Source: Dactylorhiza incarnata (Eukaryota; Streptophyta; Magnoliopsida; Asparagales; Orchidaceae). Taken from it: a DNA stretch of 64,000 nucleotides. The position numbers and the translations under genes were made by a program. This document shows, piece by piece, positions 1-14,118 of this stretch; position 1 is the first letter of the stretch; each line of letters starts with the position of its first letter. The DNA is taken from positions 1,984,001 through 2,048,000 of the forward strand of contig JAWHQI010000305.1 of NCBI GenBank assembly GCA_033032865.1, given 5' to 3'. The notes under the pieces were generated by a model. The model saw only the letters and a list, made by a program, of their open reading frames with translations, did no database searches and was not told the DNA's origin.

Positions 1-484
1 CCTACCGCTCGCCGGACTATCCCAGTCCATTCTTATAACCCGAGCTTACCGCTCGCCGGACTATCCCAGTCCATTCTTATAACCCGAGCCTACCGCTCGC
101 CGGACTATCCCAGTCCATTCTGATAACCCGAGCCTACCGCTCGCCGGACTATCCTAGTCCATTCTTATAACCCGAGCCTACCGCTCGCCGGACTATCCCA
201 GTCCATTCTTATAACCCGAGCCTACCGCTCGCCGGACTATCCCAGTCCATTCTTATAACCCGAGCCTACCGCTCGCCGGACTATCCTAGTCCATTCTTAT
301 AACCCGAGCCTACCGCTCGCCGGACTATCCCAGTCCATTCTTATAACCCGAGCCTACCGCTCGCCGGACTATCCCAGTCCATTCTGATAACCCGAGCCTA
401 CCGCTCGCCGGACTATCCTAGTCCATTCTTATAACCCGAGCCTACCGCTCGCCGGACTATCCCAGTCCTTCCTTATAACCCGAG
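1..484. repeat. 44-bp tandem array, 11 copies
   Basis: Eleven head-to-tail copies of a 44-bp unit (CCTACCGCTCGCCGGACTAT, then 24 more bases ending CCCGAG), with few differences between copies. Each unit holds two short inverted repeats: CGAGC/GCTCG around GGTAG, and GGACT/AGTCC around a 5-base spacer (read on the minus strand). The array may continue left of the window. The same unit recurs inverted near the right end (63269-63930). Confidence 0.97.
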
Positions 485-985
485 GTTTGCCTTAGATGTT
501 TTCCGACTTCACCCTTGAGTCTTACCCTAGATGGCTCACTCGGCTAAGGTCAATTCTACTTTCATAAATTCACTTACTACCGACGAGTTGTGTGTGTGGG
601 GCCCTTGATGAGGTCTAACCTCCTTTTCATACCACTGTAAACTCATACACTTATAGCTTGCTAACGCACCCAAATCCGTATTTCCCAAGATGCCCTTAGA
701 GATGCTCTTCCAAATAACCTGAGCCTTCATAATTACTAAAGAGTTAACAGTTCTACGTGTGAAGGTCAGTGGTGGTCTAATTCATGTAAATCAGTTTCAC
801 TATTCGCAGACCGAAACAAGGTTGATCTAGATTAGACTCCTATGGTGCGATCTTGATCACATCATATCCAAACGAGTTCCAATTATTACCATAGGTTCGC
901 AATGAGTGGTGATCTAACAACCTCAAATCCTAATTTCATAATTTCTCTAGGGAATCTTAAGTCATAGTTTCTATTAAAAATAGGA
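485..985. other. Non-coding LTR-like stretch between arrays
   Basis: I see no gene here. Parts are recognisably the reverse complement of 62460-62700; for example, the segment around 900-930 (GATCTAACAACCTCAAATCC) matches the segment near 62555-62575. It therefore belongs to the same repeat family as the right end of the window. Confidence 0.6.
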
Positions 986-1560
986 GGTGTGCAAATAGAG
1001 ATTTACACATCAAGTATTAGATTATGATCTCAATAATCTCAGGGAAAATTACCATGACATAACGCTGGTTTAAAAACACCAAAACCTGAGTTTCACATTT
1101 TTAGCAGGAATATTTGACCATAATTTCTATTTAACCTAAATGGGGTGCAAATAGGGGTTTGCACTACAAGTATTAGGTTATGACCTAAGTAGATTCTGGG
1201 AAAATTACCATAGCACCAAATTGGTCTAAAAACACGAGATCCTAAGTCTCATGTTATTCCAAGTGATATTTGCCCTTAATTATCATTTAATGCATTTGGT
1301 GTGCGTATAAGGGTTTACACTACAAGTGTCATGTAAAGACTTCAATAAACTCCGGGAAAATTATTACAGCACCATATTGGTCTAAAAACACTAGATCCTA
1401 AGTCTCATATTATTCCAAGGAATATTTACCCTTAATTATCATTTATTATATTTGGTGTGCGTATAAGGGTTTACACTACAAGTGCTATGTTAAGACTTCA
1501 ATAAATTCTGGGAAAATTATCATAGCACCATATTAGCATTATGACCTACTGTGATTTATC
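986..1560. repeat. About 156-bp tandem repeat, four copies
   Basis: A diverged repeat begins at about 989, 1145, 1301 and 1456, each copy carrying a version of GTGTGCGTATAAGGGTTTAC followed by ACTACAAG. Spacing is 155-156 bp. Copies of the reverse complement start at 62151 and 62307, again 156 bp apart. The repeat is AT-rich with no ORF. Confidence 0.85.
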
Positions 1561-1932
1561 TCAAATTTATCAGACATATAAAAACCCAATATTTGCATAA
1601 AATTCATAAAGGGTATATTTGTAAATTCATCTATTTATATCATGCAATATTTCCCAAAATTCTCAGAAAAATTCATGCTGCCTAACTAATGAAATCAAGG
1701 CTAAATACTAAGTTTCACATCATTCCAAGTTCATATGACCCCCTTTTCATTTTATAACCTAAATTAGGGGTAATTTGGTAATTCCATACCTTGGGATTTT
1801 TGTACCCAAAAATCCCAAATAACTTTTGGGAAGGCATATTGCTGCCAAGGACCCATGTCCAGCATTTCAAGCCATTGGGTTAACCCCCAAGGCTTAGGGC
1901 TCACTCCACCCAAATTTGCTCATAGACATAAA
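1561..1932. other. Non-coding, no feature seen
   Basis: AT-rich LTR-like sequence between the 156-bp and 204-bp arrays. I see no ORF or RNA gene in it. Confidence 0.5.
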
Positions 1933-3300
1933 GAGCAGTCCTAGAAAAATGGCTCTACAAGGAGCTGTAGAGCTCCAAATCACTTGATCTTAAATCCTAC
2001 TGAAAGTAGACATCAAGAGCTACAAAAGTTGTCTCTGCCAACTTTTCATGATATGGCCTCTAAGGCCTTCAAAAATAGCATGCAAAGTACATTAAAAACC
2101 TAGGCAGGATTATGTGGTTTGCTAATAGACAAAAATGAGCAGTCCTAGAAAAATGGCTCTACAAAGAGCTGTAGAGCTCCTAATCACTTGATCTCAAATC
2201 CTACAGAAAGTAGACATCAAGAGATACAAAAGTTGTCTCTGCCAACTTTTCATGATATGGCTTCTAAGGCCTTCAAAAATAGCATGCAAAGTACATTAAA
2301 AACCTAGGCAGGATTATGTGGTTTGCTAATAGACAGAAATGAGGAGTCCTAGAAAAAAAATGGCTCTACAAGGAGCTGTAGAGCTCCAAATCACTTGATC
2401 TCAAATCCTACATAAAGTAGACATCAAGGGTTACAAAAGTTGTCTCTTCCAACTTTTCATGATATGGCCTCTAAAGCCTTCAAAAATAGCATGCAAAGTA
2501 CATTAAAAACCTAGGCAGGATTATGTGGTTTGCTAGTAGACAAAAATGAGCAGTCCTAGAAAAATGGCTCTACAAAGAGCTGTAGAGCTCCAAATCACTT
2601 GATCTCAAATCCTACAGAAGGTAGACATCAAGAGCTACAAAAGTTGTCTCTGCCAACTTTTCATGATATGGCCTCTAAGGCCTTAAAAAATAGCATGCAA
2701 AGTACATTAAAAACCTAGGCAGGATTATGTGGTTTGCTAATAGACAAAAATGAGCAGTCCTAGAAAAATGGCTCTACAAAGAGCTGTAGAGCTCCAAATC
2801 ACTTGATCTTCAATCCTACAGAAAGTAGACATCAAGAGCTACAAAAGTTGTCTCTGCCAACTTTTCATGATATGGCCTTTAAAGCCTTCAAAAATAGCAT
2901 GCAAAGTACATTAAAAACCTAGGCAGGATTATGTGGTTTGCTAGTAGACAAAAATGAGCAGTCCTAGAAAAATGGCTCTACAAAGAGCTGTAGAGCTCCA
3001 AATCACTTAATCTCAAATCCTACAGAAGGTAGACATCAAGAGATACAAAAGTTGGCTCTGCCAACTTTTCATGATATGGCCTCTAAGGCCTTCAAAAATA
3101 GCATGCAAAGTACATTAAAAACCTAGGCAGGATTATGTGGTTTGCTAATAGACAAAAATGAGCAGTCCTAGAAAAATGGCTCTACAAAGAGCTGTAGAAC
3201 TCCAAATCACTTGATCTCAAATCCTACAGAAGGTAGACATCAAGATCTAAAAATGTTATCTCTGGCCATTTTTCGATTTTTGGCCTCTAAGGGCTTCAAT
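1933..3300. repeat. 204-bp tandem array, about 6.7 copies
   Basis: The phrase GAGCAGTCCTAGAAAAATGG recurs at about 1933, 2137, 2341, 2548, 2752, 2956 and 3160, so the unit is 204 bp (207 once, where an A-run grew by three). Copies are about 95% alike by eye. Each contains the inverted repeat GGCTCTACA..TGTAGAGCTCC. The last copy fades out near 3290. Confidence 0.95.
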
Positions 3301-5258
3301 TTTCCACTTGAATAACTTAAATAAAACGTGACAGCATATGTACTATTCCTTTATTAAATTATATGTGGTCTGCGTATAGAAATTTCAAGGGATTTCAACG
3401 GCCATGATTTCGTCTTCCCCGTTGAATCAACAGCCGTGATTGACTGCGCCTGGCCCCTTTTGCGGGGTGTTTTCCGGCGAGCCTAGGCCGTCTCCGGCCA
3501 AACGCCCAAGCCCACTCCTTCACCCGACATAGGGCTTCCTTTTGGCGGTGGCCGTTTGGCCGGAGGTGGCCGGAGGAGCTCTCCGGCATCTCGCGATTTC
3601 TCGGTCGGAACAAGGAAAAACTCGAATGGAGAAACTCCATTCTCTATGCGATTTTGAAAACGGAAGAAATGGGGAGACTAGCACAAGTGGAGAGGGGAAG
3701 GAACTTGCCTTGATCGAGCTTGATCTTGAGGAAGAACGAGAAACGCCATGGTCGAACTCGAGCTCCATCTTCCTGCTCGATCTTCCTCCTCAGAGCTGGT
3801 CTCCTCCCGAAAACATGGGGGTTCTTCTCCTTTCTCGATTCTGAAGCTAATGGTGGGGATGAATGGGGCTGAGGGGGTTTTGTTTGCTGATTGCCATTTT
3901 CCAGCGACCTCCTCTATGTTGCCACCGCCTCAGCCAGCCAACTGCAGGTCTCCAACTCATCAGAAATTCACTCCTGAGCTCAAATTGATGCCAGGGGGAA
4001 AAGGCTTAGCTGCTTTTACATTGGGAAGGGGTGGTTGCCATTAGTGTGGCAGGCAAGGTGAAGTCAAGCTTTCTCCTCCCCCTCTCAACTGCTGCCATGT
4101 CAGCTCAAGTCTGCTGGGAAATTCTTGGGGAAGCTGAGAGCAATCCAGGAATTAGGGAATGGTGGCCAAGTGGCCATCCTTCCATGGATTCTTCTTGAAT
4201 TCCTCCTTGTCTTCTTCCCCCATTAAAGCCTAGCTCCATGTGCAAATTCCACCTCAATTTCGAATTTTCAGATGGCTGGGGGCTGGTTATCATGTGGGCT
4301 ACCTTCTTGGGCTATGGAGTTGGGTTAAGATCACTTAATTTGAGTTTTGGCCCACTTGACCAAATTATGCCAAATTGGGGATTTTGGGTTTGGGCTTGAC
4401 CCAAGCTCACCTCATCCAATGTGGTTGACCCACATTGCTTCCTTAGGATCTATGGACCTACTCCAAGAAGAATTGAGTCTTGGTGGGGTCAAATGGGGCT
4501 TGATTGCACTTATTTGCCTATAGGGGCAATTTGGGCATTTTGGTGATTTTGCCTTAATTCTCCAAATTGAATGTGAACCTTGGCTTGCTTATGTCTCACT
4601 CACTTCCCTTAGTGTTTGGGTAGGGTTGTGCTAGGTCAATTTGGTCAATTTGGGGCTAATTAGAACCCAAAGGGGTGTAATTGGTAATTTGGGGCAAATT
4701 GGTAATTTGCCCAATTTCCTCAAAATTGGCTTACAGCAAGGGTCCAATGTGGGGCCATTAGACTCCCTAAGTGGCCCAAGAGTGTTAGAGGTGATCAATT
4801 TGATCACAATGGGTCAATTGAGGTTCAATTTAAGTTTTTAGTATTAATAGGTCAATTTGGGGCTTTTTAGTAATTGGCCCATTTTCCCCAAATTGATGGC
4901 CCTATGATGGGGCTTTTGGGTTCATTAGGTCCCCTAGGGAGGTTTCCATAAGAGGGTGGGTCCAATTTGATCATTTGGAGTTCAATTGCCCTTATTCATG
5001 GAGGTTTGACCTAAGATAGCTCAAAGTTGACTTTTGGTCAATTTGGCCAATTTGGTTGACCCCAAGGGTCCCTAGTGGCCTACTCACCTCCTTGGATGGT
5101 CATAGGGGTCATGATGAGGTTATGTTGACTTGTTGGAGGTATATTGGTCAACCCTAAGCTAAGCCATCAAAATTTGCTATATGCACCCCAATGTGCATTT
5201 CTTCTTAATTTATGGAAATCATGGGGCCTCCTTGGCCCATTTTGTCTTCTTGGAGCAA
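3301..5258. other. LTR-like DNA with a Pro/Glu-poor GC segment and a G/T-rich segment
   Basis: The part at 3400-4300 is GC-richer and rich in TCCGGC words. Short frames there (up to 100 codons) overlap on both strands and match nothing I recognise, so I call no gene. The part at 4300-5250 is dominated by imperfect repeats of words such as TTGGTCAATTTGGGG. Both look like the 5' portion of a long LTR. Confidence 0.45.
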
Positions 5259-5279
5259 TGTCATGACCTTGTCATGACA
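5259..5279. repeat. Perfect inverted repeat near LTR start
   Basis: Arms TGTCATGAC and GTCATGACA are separated by three bases, about 40 bp inside the TGTAACACC terminus. Similar half-sites (GGTCATGACC-like) occur in the Athila B LTRs and at about 47460. Role unknown. Confidence 0.8.
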
Positions 5280-5321
5280 AAATGCATCTTAGGGGTCTAG
5301 TTGTTTTGGGGGTGTTACAGC

Positions 5322-7227
5322 CAACTCCTGGTAGTCTCCACCAGATGGTGGATCTTCCTCTCTGCCACCCCATTCTGCTGAGGGGTGTGAGCGCAGGAGA
5401 GCTCTCGCCGAATGTCGAACCTCCTGCAGAAAGAAGCAAACTCATTGGAGGTAAACTCCCCTCCATTGTCGTTTCTCAGCTTCTTCACTCTGCGGTTTAG
5501 CCTCCCTTCCACAAGCTCCTTCCACTCTTGGAACTTCTCCAATACTTCTGACTTCTCTCTCAGAAAGTATACCCACGTATAGCAGGTGTAGTCATCCACT
5601 AGAACCAGCGCATACTTATTGCCTCCATAAGTAAGGGTGGCGCACGACCCCATAATGTCAGCATGTACGCACTCAAGAGGTGTCTTACACCTGGTCTCCG
5701 ACTTGTCAAATGGAATTCGATGTGACTTCCCATATTGGCATCCATCGCACACATGGTCGTCGCGGTAGGAAGAGAGATGAGGCAGGCCACTCACTAGGCC
5801 CTTTGCCGCCATCATCTTCAGCTTGTCCATCCCCACATGACCCAGCCTCTCATGCCAGATCACAACACTGTCATTTGTCTTCATCTTGTCCAAGTAGGCA
5901 TTTGCAGACAGAACATACAAATCCTTCACCCTCCTCCCGGTGAGCGTGACGTCAACATCGACAGACGAAAGGTTCTTAAGGAATTTCACCTCCTTCGGTC
6001 CAAACAGCACGTGGTATCCAGCATCCACTGCGTTAGCCACCGAGAAGAGGTTCTTCTTCATGCTAGACACATGATACACACTCTTCAGTGTCACTGGCTC
6101 CTCTTTACTCCCAAGGGACACCTTCCCTTCTCGCTCCACGGGATGTACCGTATCATCCGCAGTGATGATAGCATCCGTTCCTTCATATGCTTCCATGGAG
6201 ACGAACTTGGACATATCTCCTGTGAGATGATGCCCGCAACCGGAATCCACTATCCAGTCGTTCTCAAGGTTGATGGAGGCTAAGACATCGACTGACGTTG
6301 TCGTCATATCTGCCAGGAAACAATTGTCTCCCCTCTCACCGCCTTGGTGACCTCCACCTCTTCCTCCACCTCTCTGGTGATCTCCCTCCTTGTTAGCAAC
6401 ATGACCGGCCTTCAGATTGGACCGGCAGTCCTTTGCCATGTGCCCGTACTTCCTACAGGCAAAGCAAAGGGATCTCCCCATCTCATCGCGCGCAGGGAGG
6501 AACTTCCTCCCATCTCCCTGAGAGGACGTTGAAGGTCCATCTCCGGAGTTCTTCTTTTTCTTGTCCCAGGATCTCCTCTTTCCTGAGAACAAAGCCTCGC
6601 CATCTCCTCCTGAGATGGATACTCCCGCCATCTGCTTCGCCAAGCTCTCCTGTGACGACAGCAGGTTCTCTAGCTCCAATAAGGAGGGATGAGTAGCCCA
6701 CCCTTGTACGGAAGTAACGAAGGGGACATACTCCTTCCTCAAGCCTCGGAGTATGTGCGCTTCAACTTCGCCTCTGAGATTGGCTCTTCGGGGTCCAAGG
6801 TCGAGATCTCCCCACACAGGTTCTTCACCTTCAGGAAGAAGGTGGATATCGCCATCTCGCCTTGAGTCGACTTAGCCAACTAATTCTCCAGGAATTGTAG
6901 TTGCGCTACATTCTTCTTGTTGAATAACCCATCGAGCGCTATCCAGATCTCAGACGCTGACTTGCAACCTATGATGCGGTCGAACAAGTCAGGCGATATG
7001 GCTCTCTTCATGGTGAACTCCGCCTTGGCGTTGGTCTTCCTCCAAGCTCTCACAGCTTGACCATTGTCTTCGATTGGAAAGACTTCTGCCTTCTCTTCTC
7101 CTCCAACGACCTCCCATAGGTCCTCTCCAAGCAGGTAACTCTCCAAGCAAGACTTCCACTTCTTGTAGTTGGTCTGGGTGAGCAGCTCAATGCCAAGTCC
7201 CCTAGCATACCCTCCTCCGCCGTCCAT
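5322..7227 (-). pseudogene. Copia gag-protease-integrase, truncated
   Basis: Two blocks in minus orientation. The upstream block (6880-7227) is a copia gag N-terminus with LLTQTNYKKWKSCLESYLLG, the usual start of these gag proteins. It ends at a stop near 6880. The downstream block (5315-6817) carries a CCHC zinc knuckle (CFACRKYGHMAKDC), the protease motif WIVDSGCGHHLTGD, the pre-integrase HERLGH motif, and an integrase core with HADIMG, VLVDDYTCYTW and the HTPQQNGVAER region. The frame then runs into the foreign junction at 5321. Reverse transcriptase and RNase H are absent, and a shift separates the two blocks, so this copy cannot encode an active element. Confidence 0.9.
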
Positions 7228-7257
7228 CTTGGTTGCTCAGTCCTTGTTCCCACTATC

Positions 7258-7269
7258 CCTCTGATACCA
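7258..7269 (-). other. Primer-binding site, initiator Met tRNA type
   Basis: On the minus strand TGGTATCAGAGG follows the LTR end directly. This matches the 3' end of plant initiator methionine tRNA, the standard copia primer. Confidence 0.85.
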
Positions 7270-7790
7270 TGTGAAATATTTTGTAGTTGGAAGAACACGT
7301 CAACCAACAGGAGAATAATGACACCAAACGATGAACACAAACTTTCACAATAATAACTCTTGGCAGCTAGTTACAAATGGACAAGGCTGAATACAAGTTG
7401 CATCCAACTTGATTCACGACAGCCAAAAGTAGAAAGGAACTTGGTCACGGACAAGGTCCGCTTCTCCTCCGGAGCACACCGCGCAGGTGATACTCGCTCC
7501 TCGCTACCGCCGGCGTTAACGCTAACGCCCAGCGTTAGCTCTGCTCCTCGCAAGCTCGCTGCTCGCACTCCTCAGCTCCCTAGTCGCCACTAGACGAAGC
7601 TCGCTACTCGCCACATTCAACGCCCGCGTTAGCTCCTAACGCCCCGCGTTAACTCGCGAGTAAGTAACTCTCTTGCCGAACTTACTCCAAGTTCGATGCT
7701 CGCCTGGAAGCACTCTGATATCTTTAACTCGCTCAAAGTAGAGGATACTCGCCACTTTCAGAATCGATACTCTTTAGAGGGGGGTACCCC

Positions 7791-7800
7791 TCTATTTATA
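7791..7800 (-). promoter_or_regulatory. TATA box of the copia LTR
   Basis: TATAAATAGA on the minus strand. GC-rich palindromes sit upstream (7830-7900) and more of them downstream, as expected for U3 and R. Confidence 0.6.
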
Positions 7801-7858
7801 GGCAAAACATGGGGGAGGTGCGAGAAGGAGCCAACGCGGGCGTTAGCTCAGCGAGAAG

Positions 7859-7880
7859 GAGCTAACGCCGGCGTTAGCTC
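7859..7880. repeat. 22-bp perfect palindrome in LTR U3
   Basis: Arms GAGCTAACGCC and GGCGTTAGCTC meet without a spacer. Close variants occur at about 7515-7545, 7620-7660, 7830-7850 and 7880-7900. Confidence 0.9.
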
Positions 7881-7927
7881 TAACGCCGGGCGTTAGCTCA
7901 CTTCAAAATCTCAACAAATATTATACA

Positions 7928-8092
7928 TTAAATGCTAAAAACAGAGTTTTCTATATAGTCCTGGGGTCCATCTGGCAAGCCATTTTTACTCCTAAAGTTC
8001 AGACAAAACTCCATTGCTAAAAACATTTGTTTGGCAAGATAACGGTCGTGACTATTGCGTTCATGACCGTCACAGCCACGCCAAACAAAATC
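7928..8092. other. Possible decayed MITE, otherwise empty
   Basis: No gene seen. The segment 7965-8090 ends in CCACGCCAAACAAAATC and begins near TCCATCTGGCAAG, resembling worn ends of the neighbouring Harbinger-like MITE. The similarity is weak. Confidence 0.25.
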
Positions 8093-8095
8093 TTA

Positions 8096-8306
8096 GGCTC
8101 CGTTTGACACGATGGCGGCGGTCGTGAACACGGTGGTTATGAACTGTCTTTCGTGAACACCCGACCTCACCTGAGGAATTCCACCACATACTTTTATGCT
8201 CGAAATTAATTTTCTTTTCTTGGTGGCAGTTATAACCATTTTCTTGCCAAACATGTATTCTATGATTGTGACTTTTTTGAGCAAAAAACCCACGCCAAAC
8301 GGAGCC
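8096..8306. mobile_element. Harbinger/Tourist-like MITE, 211 bp
   Basis: Ends are GGCTCCGTTTG and CAAACGGAGCC. The flanks TTA (8093-8095 and 8307-8309) form a perfect 3-bp target-site duplication. This combination is characteristic of PIF/Harbinger MITEs. The interior holds GGTCGTGAAC-type words and has no coding capacity. A diverged copy in inverted orientation lies at 13844-14027. Confidence 0.85.
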
Positions 8307-8309
8307 TTA

Positions 8310-8695
8310 ATCATAACACATCAACCTATATTCCCATGGCCTAAATATGATATCCAGGTCAACCTCTCCTAACAACTGAATACCTAAAGCTAGCCTTTTG
8401 GCCCGACATAACCATTTTCAAGCGGCTAAGTTAGGTTAGAAAACAAAATGAGTCCCACATGATTCAAAGAAATGGGCTAATTAGTGTTATGATGGTTAAA
8501 TAAACCATTAATTAGGACCTATAAACTTCAAAATTGGCATATTATTTATGAGATAAATGTATTTAAGTAGAATATCCATGGAACTATTCATGAGATAAAC
8601 ATATATATTTAAATCATCAAAGCCACACAAGAATATTTTTTAAGCATAAATCAAAGTAGTGTTCTTACATTCATGAAGACCAACTTTGTTTAATT
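8310..8695. other. Downstream flank of the SABATH gene
   Basis: AT-rich sequence with no ORF. As the gene is on the minus strand, its 3' untranslated region and polyadenylation signal should lie at the upper end of this interval. I cannot place them exactly. Confidence 0.5.
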
Positions 8696-12164
<3,469 letters not shown>

Positions 12165-12393
12165 GGTCTGTCAAGAGCTCTTCTCAATTTGCTTTATCCT
12201 ACATAATATGATCATGTCATATAAACCTATATATTAGTCTACATACATAATTAAAATGTTTCCATTAAAAACTATGTATCTCCATTAAAAAAATCTAATA
12301 CATTTTTTACTATTTTTTAAATCAAATAATTGTTTTAATTCAATCAGAGCTTTCCATTTCAAGAGAAAATAATAACTCTAAGACCCTATTAGG

Positions 12394-12404
12394 CCTATTT
12401 ATAG
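12394..12404 (-). promoter_or_regulatory. Candidate TATA box of the SABATH gene
   Basis: CTATAAATAGG on the minus strand, 230 bp upstream of the ATG, is a perfect plant TATA match. A weaker TATA-like word lies nearer the start (about 12222-12232). No other promoter element is evident. Confidence 0.4.
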
Positions 12405-12563
12405 ATCAATTTTAGAATGAATAATATCTTTATAGAGGTTGAACAAAAAAACTTTTTTAAAATTTTAAATCACAACATAATTTCTTAAAAGGCTAGTGAA
12501 TGCAAATGTGTGTGATTATTTTTTTTTTAAAAAAATTGAATGCATATATTTAAGAAGTTTAAT

Positions 12564-12782
12564 TTATTGATAATGACATGTTTGGCCTTCCGAAAGGCGT
12601 TTCGATCGGAATTTGACCTTCGGCATTCCGCGCTCAATGGTGTTTGGTTTGCATGAGTGCTCATCTGTCTCACCTCCGGTTGGGTTCGGGTTCCCATCCG
12701 GTGCGAAGACGAACGGCGAGAGGTCCGTAATGGGGCGGATCGAGTCGTGAAGGGATCTTGATGCGATTAGGCGTAAGATCAA
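12564..12782 (-). other. Unassigned GC-rich frame of 72 codons
   Basis: This stretch is clearly GC-richer than its surroundings and reads openly on the minus strand (it includes SPFVFAPDGNPNPTGGE). It could be a fragment of a gene carried here, a first exon, or chance. I recognise no family and no splice partner, so I do not call a gene. The flanks (12165-12560 and 12790-13299) are AT-rich and empty. Confidence 0.2.
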
Positions 12783-13299
12783 AGAGATCGTATGATTTCG
12801 ACGATGGTCAGCTCAGATCTATAGTTCTTATATATATATTATTATTATTATATCTTTAACTACTATATACAAGAAATTGTCTTTGGTGCAACATTCAACA
12901 TTGTCAAATATATCCTAAAATATAATAACTATTTATGTAATTACACTATATCCCTATAATAAAAATAATGATGGAAATTCATAAAATCCCAAAACTTTTT
13001 AACCTACTATGGTAGGTTATCATTAGACCTCATAATCTACTTTAAAATAATTTTTTGTTAAAATATAAATATTTTTGAAAAAAATAATTATAAAATATTA
13101 ATTAAAATTTTTGTGCGGTCATTTTGAGTACTCATATGTATATGTTCCGACGGGGGCAGGCGGACTGTCGCCGATCAGGTATTGTCGCCCTTGGCAGTAG
13201 GGGCGGAGCCTGTCACTCGTATAATAATATATAAGATAAAAAGAAAGGAAAACTAAAGCAATTCTACCCCTACCCGAGTAGCCCACATGAATGAAGGCA

Positions 13300-13693
13300 G
13301 GTGTTAAAGGCAAACCAGAATTGGCTATTGGCAAACCAAATTCTATAAGTTATTACGCGCCTTTTGAAAATACGCTTTGTACATGCATTTTTAGGAAAAG
13401 TGTTCAACACGAAAATTGTAGATCTCGTCGAGATCTACAACTTTCGTGTTGAACACTTTTCCTGCATATTGTCGGCCTGATCGTAACTATAGCGAATTTT
13501 TTGAAAATACGCTATGTACATGCATTTTTAGGAAAAGTGTTCAACACGAAAGTTGTAGATCTCGGCGAGATCTACAATTATCATGTTGAACACTTTTCCT
13601 AAAAATGCATGTAAAAAACGTATTTTCAAAAGGTGCGTAATAACTCATAGAAATTGGTTTGTCGATAGCCAATTCTGATTTACCTTTAACACC
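13300..13693. mobile_element. 394-bp fold-back element with nested palindromes
   Basis: The outer arms, about 75 bp each, begin GGTGTTAAAGG (13300) and end CCTTTAACACC (13693). They continue through TTATTACGCGCCTTTTGAAAA and its complement near 13625-13650. Inside lie two further palindromes of 71 and about 90 bp (13393-13463 and 13520-13610), both built on GGAAAAGTGTTCAACAC arms. Similar flanks (ATGAATGAAGGCA and ATGAATAAAAGCA) may be a worn target-site duplication. No coding capacity. The superfamily is not certain. Confidence 0.85.
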
Positions 13694-13843
13694 ACCCATG
13701 AATAAAAGCAAAGGAAAAAAAGTGGAAATTGCTTCCTACCAAACTCACGCAGCCAGCTGAAGAATTGAAAAGCAGCCCATGTGAAATTAATTTAAAGGAG
13801 GAAGAAAATTTTTATACATTAAAGTAGCAGAACTCCCATGAAG

Positions 13844-14027
13844 ACGAAGAATTCGTTTGGCACGTGGCCGGTGAATTGGGTCAAAAAAGTAATTATCATA
13901 GATTGTATGTTTGGCAAGACAGGTTATAACCGCTGCCAAGAAGATATGAATGAAATTTTTTTGGTAAGGTCGGGCATTCACGAACGACAGTCGTTCACGA
14001 CCGCCACCACCATGCGAAACAAAGCCG
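13844..14027. mobile_element. Diverged Harbinger-like MITE, inverted copy
   Basis: Related to the MITE at 8096-8306 in reverse orientation: shared words are ATGTTTGGCAAGA, GGTTATAACCGC and GAGGTCGGG/GTCGGGCATTCACGAA. Its ends (CGTTTGGCAC and GCGAAACAAAGCC) are worn, so the borders are approximate and no target-site duplication is visible. Confidence 0.6.
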
Positions 14028-14118
14028 AAGCCTCCAACATCTGCTCTCCAAAGCCATTTTCAACCGGCGAAGATCTCCCGGGAGTTAGGCCAGAGCGCCA
14101 AAACAGACCCTAAAGCCT

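Larger units (their letters stand above)
1..5320 (-). mobile_element. Long LTR-like repeat DNA, start TGTAACACC at 5320
   Basis: Read on the minus strand this block opens with TGTAACACCCCC at 5320, a start typical of long LTRs of plant Ty3 chromoviruses (Tekay/Del type, family knowledge). It abuts a Ty1/copia integrase sequence broken at 5321, as expected for insertion into that copia element. The block holds no long ORF. Its content is non-coding: a G/T-rich stretch, then tandem arrays of 204, about 156 and 44 bp. The other LTR end is not in the window, so the length and the target-site duplication cannot be checked. A related copy lies in opposite orientation at 62151-64000. The assignment to an LTR is inference from the terminal sequence and the junction. 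Confidence 0.5.
5321..7927 (-). mobile_element. Ty1/copia element, 5' part only (Tork-like)
   Basis: A minus-strand copia element with 5' LTR (7270-7927), primer-binding site, gag, protease and the first part of integrase. It stops abruptly at 5321, where the TGTAACACC terminus begins, so reverse transcriptase, RNase H and the 3' LTR are missing from the window. The simplest reading is that the long-LTR element inserted into it and the rest lies to the left. No second LTR means no target-site duplication can be tested. Confidence 0.85.
7270..7927 (-). repeat. 5' LTR of the truncated copia element
   Basis: Bounded by TGTGAAATATT at 7270 and AATATTATACA ending at 7927, near-matching terminal inverted repeats. 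It lies directly beyond the primer-binding site. A TATA box (TATAAATAGA on the minus strand) sits at 7791-7800. Both sides of it carry repeated palindromic GCTAACGCC/GGCGTTAGC words. The second LTR is not in the window, so the outer border is inferred. Confidence 0.7.

Noticed and set aside
1..484. CRISPR-like array at either end of the window
   Set aside because: The 44-bp units are directly adjacent with no unique spacers, and the window is plant nuclear DNA.
3542..4044. Plus-strand genes of about 100 codons
   Set aside because: Overlapping frames on both strands, GC-skewed LTR-like context and no domain.
8093..8314. 73-codon minus-strand gene
   Set aside because: It is exactly the Harbinger-like MITE and has no homologous protein features.
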